From Syngnathus acus (Eukaryota; Chordata; Actinopteri; Syngnathiformes; Syngnathidae), in assembly GCF_901709675.1 (NCBI RefSeq), contig NC_051102.1, positions 1,952,912-2,016,911 of the forward strand: DNA of 64,000 nucleotides. Direction: 5' to 3'. Shown here piece after piece: positions 58,468 through 64,000 of the stretch; position 1 is the first letter of the stretch; every line of letters starts with the position of its first letter. The position numbers and the translations under genes were made by a program. The notes under the pieces were generated by a model that was not told the origin of the DNA, made no database searches, and worked only from the letters and a program-made list of their open reading frames with translations.

Positions 58468-59682
58468 CCGTAATTTTCGGACTATAAATCGCTCCGGAGT
58501 ATAAATCGCATCAGCCATAAAATGCCCAAAAAAGTGAAAAAAAACATATATAAGTCGCTCCGGAGTATAAGTCGCATTTTGGGGGGCAATTTATTCGACA
58601 AAATCCAACACCAAGAACAGTCATGAACGAGCAACAACAGGCTAAACGATAGGTATGCTAACATGACATAAACACAAACTAAGAGCTGAGAACGGCCCTG
58701 ACGTAAAATTATTTATTTTAGTTATTCAAAAAACTATTACATAAATAACACGTTAATAAAACCATCTGTGTCACTACAATTCATTAAATCCATCAATCGT
58801 CCTTTGTCAACAATGCGTGCGCGCCGCTGACGGCTCTTGCACTTCAAAATATTCCACAGGCCCATATAACGACATATAAATTATATATCAAATAACTATT
58901 ATATAAGCAATAATGTTATCAAACCATCTGTGCACTCTAAATCATTAAATCCATCGATCAAATTCCTCGTCCTTTGTCAACAACGCTGCGTGTGCGCCCT
59001 GACGTCAGCCTCGTCGTTATTCCACAGATCTACTATATAACTATATTGTAGCGTTAACAAAGTTCAAGGAAAGACGTGGGTTTGGTAAACGGCTCTTTAT
59101 TTAACAAAAGAAACTTCCAGGCGTGTGGCGGCGTGGACTTCCAGCCACGGAAGTGGAAGAGAGCTCCATAGAAAAGGACCGGGCGTGCGTAAAAGCCATG
59201 ACCGAACCCCATCCACCGTCCCCGGACAGCCACCCGGCCGAGCGCCGGCCCTCGACTTCCATCCACGGAGGTGAAAGACAGCTCGGTAGAGTAGGACCGG
59301 GCGTGCGTAAAAGCATTGTCCGAGCCCCATCCACCGTCCCTGGACAGCCACCCGGCCGAGCGCCGGCCCCCGACTTCAATCCACGGAAGTGAAAGAGAGC
59401 TCCGTCGAGTCAATCTTTGTCCTTTATGTAAACAACCGCCGCGCTGCTGACGCGACGTCGCGCTGCCGCCGCGCTGCTGACGCAACGTCGCGCTGCTGAC
59501 TTCACTTGAAATTCAAATTACAGTAATCCCTTGCTACATTGCGGTTCGTTTATCGCGTTTTCACTTTTTTTTTTTTTTTTTTTTTGGAAAAAAAACACAT
59601 ATAAGTCGCTCCTTATTATAAGTCGCCCCCCCCACCCAAACTATGAAAAAAAAAAACGCGACTTATAGTCCGAAAATTACGG
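58468..59682. mobile_element. MITE, CCGTAATTTTCGG end, TA target
   Basis: Ends CCGTAATTTTCGG and CCGAAAATTACGG between TA dinucleotides (58466-58467, 59683-59684); unit 4 at about 50910 is empty. Same family as 31072-32287. Confidence 0.92.
59130..59410. repeat. GC-rich minisatellite, about 110-bp unit
   Basis: A unit containing 'aggaccgggcgtgcgtaaaa' and 'ccacccggccgagcgccgg' occurs about 2.5 times, against about 1.8 in the copy at 31720-31905, so the array expands within this MITE family. Open frames on both strands here are by-products. Confidence 0.85.
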
Positions 59683-59910
59683 TACTCAAAATACATCCAC
59701 AAGAAGTAAAAACATCGAGCGCACAGTGCTAAAATCAGTAGAAAGACTGATGCTAATGCTATGAAAATGAGGGCATCATACACGCAATAATATGAAAGTG
59801 AAATGCAGTTTGTAAAATTTGTGTCATCTCGAGCTTAACACTTTACTGTGTCCGTCGTTTCCATAGATGGAAGGAACTGAAGTCTTTCTGCAAATTCTTC
59901 TCTATACTGA

Positions 59911-60611
59911 TGTTAGAATAATTGGATGGTCAGCCTGACCTAGGGCCTCATAATTTACGAGTTGGAATCCCTTGCTCCAACAAAGCTCTCTGTCTAGCTC
60001 CAGAGAATTCCTTTAACTCCCTTTCTTATCTCACGAGTTCTCTGTTTAGTTCAGAAGAACTTCTTTCTCTTTAAGTCAACTCTAGCTTTTATCTATCGAT
60101 TGTTGTTGATCGAGACAGTCTTTAAGTGTGATAGAAAAGGCATATCTGTTGAAGTAGTTGCATATAAGTTATCCCATATTTACTCAAGATTAGTATTGTG
60201 TGAAACTTAGCAAGAAAGTCTAGCTGCATTGTTTCACAGGAAAACAGCACTCAACACGCTTTGAGATATCTCATCAAGGACGAGTCAGCCAACCAGCTTC
60301 CAACCGGCTGAGGAGTAACAGGACAGACTCTGGACTGCTGGAGTCATAAAACGGCCAAGGCCTCGCACCACATAGCTAATCAGCGTTGCTACACCTCCAA
60401 ACTCCCCTCCCTTTAGTGTAGCAACGCCTTTGTAACCAGGGCAACCTAAAGCATTAAAAAGAGGAGAACGCTGAGTAAGAACTCAGAATTGATGGAGACT
60501 GTAACCAAAACGCTCTCTGCTCGTTCTCCTCGCAAGTAAAACAAATATTGGCCGTCTTCTCCTCTTTGTTTCAGTGTGTGAATTAATGTCTGATGGTATT
60601 TAGACCTGACA
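59911..60611 (+). mobile_element. Solo LTR, ACTGA TSD (family 2)
   Basis: 701 bp, TGTTAGAATAATT...TAGACCTGACA, flanked by exact ACTGA duplications (59906-59910, 60612-60616). Unit 4 near 51140 shows the empty site. Related to 45989-46884, with the same ATTAAAAAGAGGAG box. Confidence 0.95.
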
Positions 60612-60780
60612 ACTGACAAGAGATTTCTGAAACACTCGTCAATGAAATGCTTCACACAGGCAAGCAGGAGTTTGCGCACAGATGTGGGAACTTCATCCTA
60701 AACCAGGCACTTCTTTGAGATTCTGAAGGACGGTGTAATGAGTTGTGTCCATTAATGCATCCAAAAACGAAACATTTTGA

Positions 60781-61143
60781 TATCACGGAACGGAATGGAG
60801 CAGGGCGACCATATGCAGCTTGGACCAGGGTTTATTGAAGGGAAAAGGTAGTTGGAAGAGAGTATAAGGGGAACAAACTAACAGAACCGGCAAACTGACA
60901 TACTTAACTGACCGACCGACAGACTGGCTAACCAAAACAGACTTGATAAAGACAGGAACCAAAAAGACATCAATGATCCAACAGGGGAGTGAGGGGCAGA
61001 CAGGACTTAAATACAAAACACGCAACAAGAGGCAGGTGACTGTGGTTACATTGATTGAGGTAACACAGGAGGGGAGGGGCAACGCGAACAGAAACCATGG
61101 TAACATAAAGACACAATACAGCAACCGGGGACGAGTCGTGACG
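60781..61143 (-). mobile_element. Solo LTR, TTTGA TSD (family 3)
   Basis: 363 bp in minus orientation, flanked by exact TTTGA duplications (60776-60780, 61144-61148). Unit 4 near 51310 is empty. It aligns with 54485-54881. Confidence 0.9.
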
Positions 61144-61540
61144 TTTGATTTCTCCAATTCGGCATCCTTGAGTTGTTTGGACTGCATAAGTCTCTCCGAA
61201 TAATAAAGATGGCGGATTGGCGAAACCGTTAGGCCGCACCCATGACCTTATTGGCAGTGCAGACTGTGGCTTAATAGTTAAAATACGTAATAGAAAATGG
61301 ATCTAATAATAAATAAAATAAAAATAAAGTAAAAAATATCCCCCAAACTGATTAGAAAAGTATCTCTGCAGCACCTGGGGGTATTAGAATAAAGTATTTC
61401 ATAATCTTTGGAGACTCCAGGTGCACAATAAAATCTATATGAACGCTAAAAAAGTTGATTTTGCATAATATGACATAAGAAATGTTCTCTCTCAAGTATT
61501 AGCATGAATTTTATTGTTTGCAGCATTATATATTAACCTC

Positions 61541-61773
61541 TCAAACAGATCAATTCAATAAATCTGAGTCAGAAATGCTGTTTTTTATTCATTTGATTTT
61601 CAAGGAGTCATTCAGATGATTTTTGAGGATGGGAGTTCAAGCAAAACATGGTTATGCGGATTCTTTCTTTGGTGGTTCCCGTGACCTGATAAAACTAAAG
61701 TGAGCAAAATATGTAACATTTCAGGAATTAATAGCCTCTGTTGATGGGGATATGTGGAAAGTGATTCCGCTCG
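61541..61773. other. Intergenic, nothing recognised
   Basis: Non-repetitive AT-rich sequence between the last duplicated unit and the Ly6 genes. It probably includes the 3' UTR of the Ly6-like pseudogene, but no AATAAA is obvious close to its stop. Confidence 0.5.
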
Positions 61774-62256
61774 CTACGGGACGGTGTTGCAAAAGTCTGT
61801 TGAGCAGCAGTCTGTGACAAAGTCAGGATTCCTTCGAAACCACGAGCATCGAATGTTGGACATGCATTCCTGCAGTGTGGCAACTGACAAAGAAATGAAA
61901 ACAACAATGAATTAATACCAACTCTGGCACACTTTGTATAATGTGTAACCTCGGAAATTAAACACAATATATTTGTTATTTTTTGGGCCACAGCTTGGAC
62001 TGCATGATATTAATGACACTTACAATCCTTGTATGTGGCGAATCCACAATATCCTTCATCTTCACAAAGCTGCTCAGTGATAGAACATGGTTCCCCCGCT
62101 GGTCCAGGCCGACAATAAAGGCATCTCAGAGCTTCCCCTGACGAAAGAAAGCGCAAATCAACCCTTGGGTATTTTCAAGCTTTATCTCCAAAAGATGGAG
62201 ACACACTCACCAACCGTAAAGAGCAAGGCAACGCTTTCTCACAGTAGAAGCTTCAT
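61774..62256 (-). pseudogene. Ly6/uPAR-domain gene with stop in signal peptide
   Basis: Exons are 62256-62211, 62137-62024 and 61883-61774, with correct GT-AG junctions and phases. The product would be a single LU (three-finger) domain with all ten cysteines, starting GEALRCLYC and ending in the hallmark CCSTDFCN, with no GPI-type tail. Codon 6 of the signal peptide is TGA (MKLLL-stop-ESVALLFTVG), and no in-frame ATG follows before the mature domain. The domain is otherwise open, so the loss is recent, polymorphic or a sequencing error. The 5' UTR acceptor is at 62265, a first exon ends near 62363 with GTAGCT, and a CATAAAAG box lies near 62434. Neighbour and paralogue of the gene at 62812. 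Confidence 0.7.
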
Positions 62257-62811
62257 TGTGTTCTTCTGTGAGAAAGAAAACATCAGATTTGACACAAGTT
62301 TCCATAAAATCAAATTGAAATAGTTGGCTAACACAATCTTGCAAAAGTAAATTCAAAGCTACCTTTGCCGTCTGTCTCTTTTGACTTCTGCCGCACTCAG
62401 TGATAACAGGTTGTTGGCATTTGTTCTTTTATGCTTGCTCAGTACTCATATTTACATAGATCTTTTTCCAAATATTAGTTAAGATTAATTAAGTAATGAC
62501 GACTTCAAAAGTTATACGTGGGGAAACTAACACATTTTTAAAAAAACGGGGGGAAAAAATGGCATATCCCCTGGAGGAGAGTCCTTTTGGTTAATTGAAA
62601 ATACAAATAATTTTTCTCAGAATTAATTCAAACTCAAGTTCTGCATAATGGAACATTTTGGCAAAAACAACACCCCTTTGATCCTGATGATAAAACAAAT
62701 AATCTATTCCCCCGGAGGAGTTCCTTTGCTGGGAAAGTTCTGGTTCTTCACAGAACTAACCACAGAATCATAATAACAGAACACGTTGCAAAAAAATAAC
62801 AAATTGCTTGT

Positions 62812-63390
62812 TTATTCATCAAACGTGTTGCACAGGTCGCTTCCGCAGCACTTTATCTGGATGAAACTGTTCCTCTGGAGCATCTGGCAGTCAGACAAGG
62901 CCATGCACTTCTGGTATTGGCCAACTGGACAAATGAAAAATGGGAGACATTTTTCAAATTTGAATGTAAAACATCCCATTCACAGGAACTATGTGCCTAG
63001 TGAAAGAACAAATCTCACATGGCAATGTTTGGAACTTGGCGGCGGCGCAGCTATCTTTCTCTGGTTTGCATGCCTCCTCTGTGAGCTCGCAGTTCTCGCC
63101 GGCTTGTCTTGGCACGCAACGATGGCAGATGAGCGCTTCGCCTGGCAAAAAACAACAACCAAAAAACACAATCATTATCGAAGCATAATGCAACTTTGAA
63201 ATGAGAGCTAGGGAGGCTAACTTAAAGTGGACATATTGGGCCTAACATGGTACACCACATTCCTAGCAGACCTTCACAATAATAAATAACAAATACAAGT
63301 GCATTGACGTTTGTTCAGTGGAGAATGAGTAGCAGTCTCACCTGCGGCTAACAGCAGCATGATGCTTAAAGCTAACACTAGCGACTTCAT
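62812..63390 (-). CDS. Secreted Ly6/uPAR-domain protein (94 aa)
   Basis: Coding exons are 63390-63342 (49 nt), 63141-63019 (123 nt) and 62924-62812 (113 nt); all junctions are GT-AG and in phase 1. The signal peptide is MKSLVLALSIMLLLAA. The mature domain starts GEALICHRC and ends CCGSDLCNTFDE, with ten cysteines in LU spacing. There is no hydrophobic C-terminal tail, so it should be secreted rather than GPI-anchored. Family members bind receptors or other surface proteins; the specific role is unknown. The ATG exon begins at acceptor 63408. A non-coding first exon ends at 63892 (donor GTAAGT), and a TATA box (GGCTATAAAAAG) lies at 63960-63949. AATAAA overlaps the stop codon (62816-62811). 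A SINE sits in the 5' UTR intron. Confidence 0.85.
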
Positions 63391-63572
63391 GTTAACGTTC
63401 AGCGTCGCCTGTAAGACAACAAGATGATGCAAGTTACATATTGACAGCAGGAGACCTTTTAAAATCTCTTCTAGAAAAGGGTTGTTATTTGAAGCGCCCA
63501 TTTTAGGTGTTAATATATTAAAAACAAGTCAAATCAAAGTATTTGATGTCAAAAAACAACACGCCTTTAAAG

Positions 63573-63876
63573 TTAAAGTTGAGTTAAAGCCCCAATGATC
63601 GTCACACACACATCTGGGTTGCGGTGAAATTTGTCCTCTGCATTTAACCCATCCCCGTGTGATTTTGATCCATCCCCTGGGGGAGAGGGGAGCAGTGAGC
63701 AGCAGCGGTGCCGCGCTCGGGAATCATTTGGTGATCTAACCCCCCAATTCCAACCCTTAATGCTGAGTGCCAAGCAGGGAGGCAATTTTCATAGTCTTTG
63801 GTATGACCTGGCCGGGGTTTGAACCCATAACCTTCCAGTCTCAGGGTGGACACTCTACCACTAGGCCACTGAGCTG
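63573..63876 (-). mobile_element. tRNA-derived SINE, complete
   Basis: On the minus strand the head (63876 downwards) has polymerase III A box TGGCCTAGTGG and B box GGTTCAAACCC in a tRNA-like layout. A conserved body ('ccgagcgcggcaccgctgc') follows. TTAAAGTT-like direct repeats flank it. It lies in the 5' UTR intron of the Ly6 gene. Partial copies are at 29481, 48836 and 53615. Confidence 0.9.
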
Positions 63877-63948
63877 TTAAAGTTTACTTACCTCGCAGAC
63901 TTGTTGGTCTCTGCCGGTAAAAGCAATGCCCTCGCTGACGTGAGGTCT

Positions 63949-63960
63949 CTTTTTATAGCC
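63949..63960 (-). promoter_or_regulatory. TATA box of the Ly6-domain gene
   Basis: GGCTATAAAAAG on the minus strand, about 57-68 bp upstream of the donor of the non-coding first exon (ends 63892), which would make that exon about 30-35 nt long. Confidence 0.65.
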
Positions 63961-64000
63961 GCATGTATTTGCTCGGCCAATCTGTCCGCCCACGGTTGTG

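Larger units (their letters stand above)
59850..61200 (-). pseudogene. THAP-like remnant, unit 5, split by two LTRs
   Basis: The pieces KLLLACVKHFIDECFRNLLSV (shortened: ACVKHFIDECF) at 60612-60690 and the FVFGCIN part near 60750 resemble a THAP finger. It is interrupted by solo LTRs at 59911 and 60781 and is frameshifted. Confidence 0.45.
54900..61540. repeat. Tandem duplicated unit 5
   Basis: Fifth copy of the unit and the most complete. It includes peptide gene D, a MITE/LTR block, the modules 57500-58467 (no gene apart from the exon-like 57801-57899) and the THAP-like remnant. 61260-61540 is non-coding and matches 32860-33290. Confidence 0.85.

Noticed and set aside
63800-63876. Possible tRNA gene
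   Set aside because: It has A and B boxes but is the head of a SINE with the standard body attached and degenerate stems.

Overview
The window is nuclear DNA of a ray-finned fish, most likely a percomorph teleost. The reasons are a complete vertebrate rheb gene with very short introns, L2-like LINEs, a tRNA-derived SINE of a type common in fish, hAT and TA-target MITEs, and Tf1/sushi-type and gamma-like retroelements. The species or family cannot be read from the sequence alone.

Layout. Positions 1-3900 hold a complete eight-exon rheb gene on the + strand, encoding a 184-residue Ras-like GTPase. Positions 3900-8245 hold no host gene; they contain LINE fragments, a hAT MITE with perfect target-site duplications (TSDs) and a BED-finger hAT relic. 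From about 8.2 to 61.5 kb the window is an array of about five related units (starting near 8.25, 16.6, 34.6, 45.5 and 54.9 kb) that duplicated in tandem and were then heavily invaded by transposons. Each unit carries, on the minus strand, a small gene with a TATA-type promoter, a non-coding first exon, a 49-nt signal-peptide exon, a 36-nt exon and a terminal exon. A second possible terminal exon lies downstream, each with its own AATAAA. Three copies (9.5, 43.1, 55.5 kb) keep open reading frames of 60-62 codons. The 17-27 kb copy is broken, and at 45.5 kb only the promoter survives. Positions 61.7-64.0 kb hold two Ly6/uPAR-domain genes on the minus strand, one intact (94 residues) and one with a stop codon in its signal peptide. 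Their signal-peptide exons resemble those of the small-peptide genes in sequence, phase and layout.

Mobile elements. A full-length, open, sushi-type Ty3/Gypsy element (35065-40514, LTRs nearly identical) sits inside an older solo LTR of its own family, which sits inside a third LTR of another family. A hAT element (19462-27175) carries a minus-strand gamma-like endogenous retrovirus (19986-25800) in codon 4 of its transposase. That provirus has two 638-bp LTRs differing at two visible sites and a tRNA-Pro-type primer site, but its gag-pol is largely missing. Six further solo LTRs, about twelve MITEs with TA|CCGT ends, L2 fragments, SINEs and THAP-like pseudogene pieces fill the rest. Many insertions are dated relative to each other because sister units show the empty site.

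The most interesting content is the small secreted-peptide family: its signal-peptide exon is almost invariant while its C-terminal exon is very divergent inside otherwise similar duplicated DNA, and it may be derived from the neighbouring Ly6 genes. All calls come from reading the sequence; no database search was possible.
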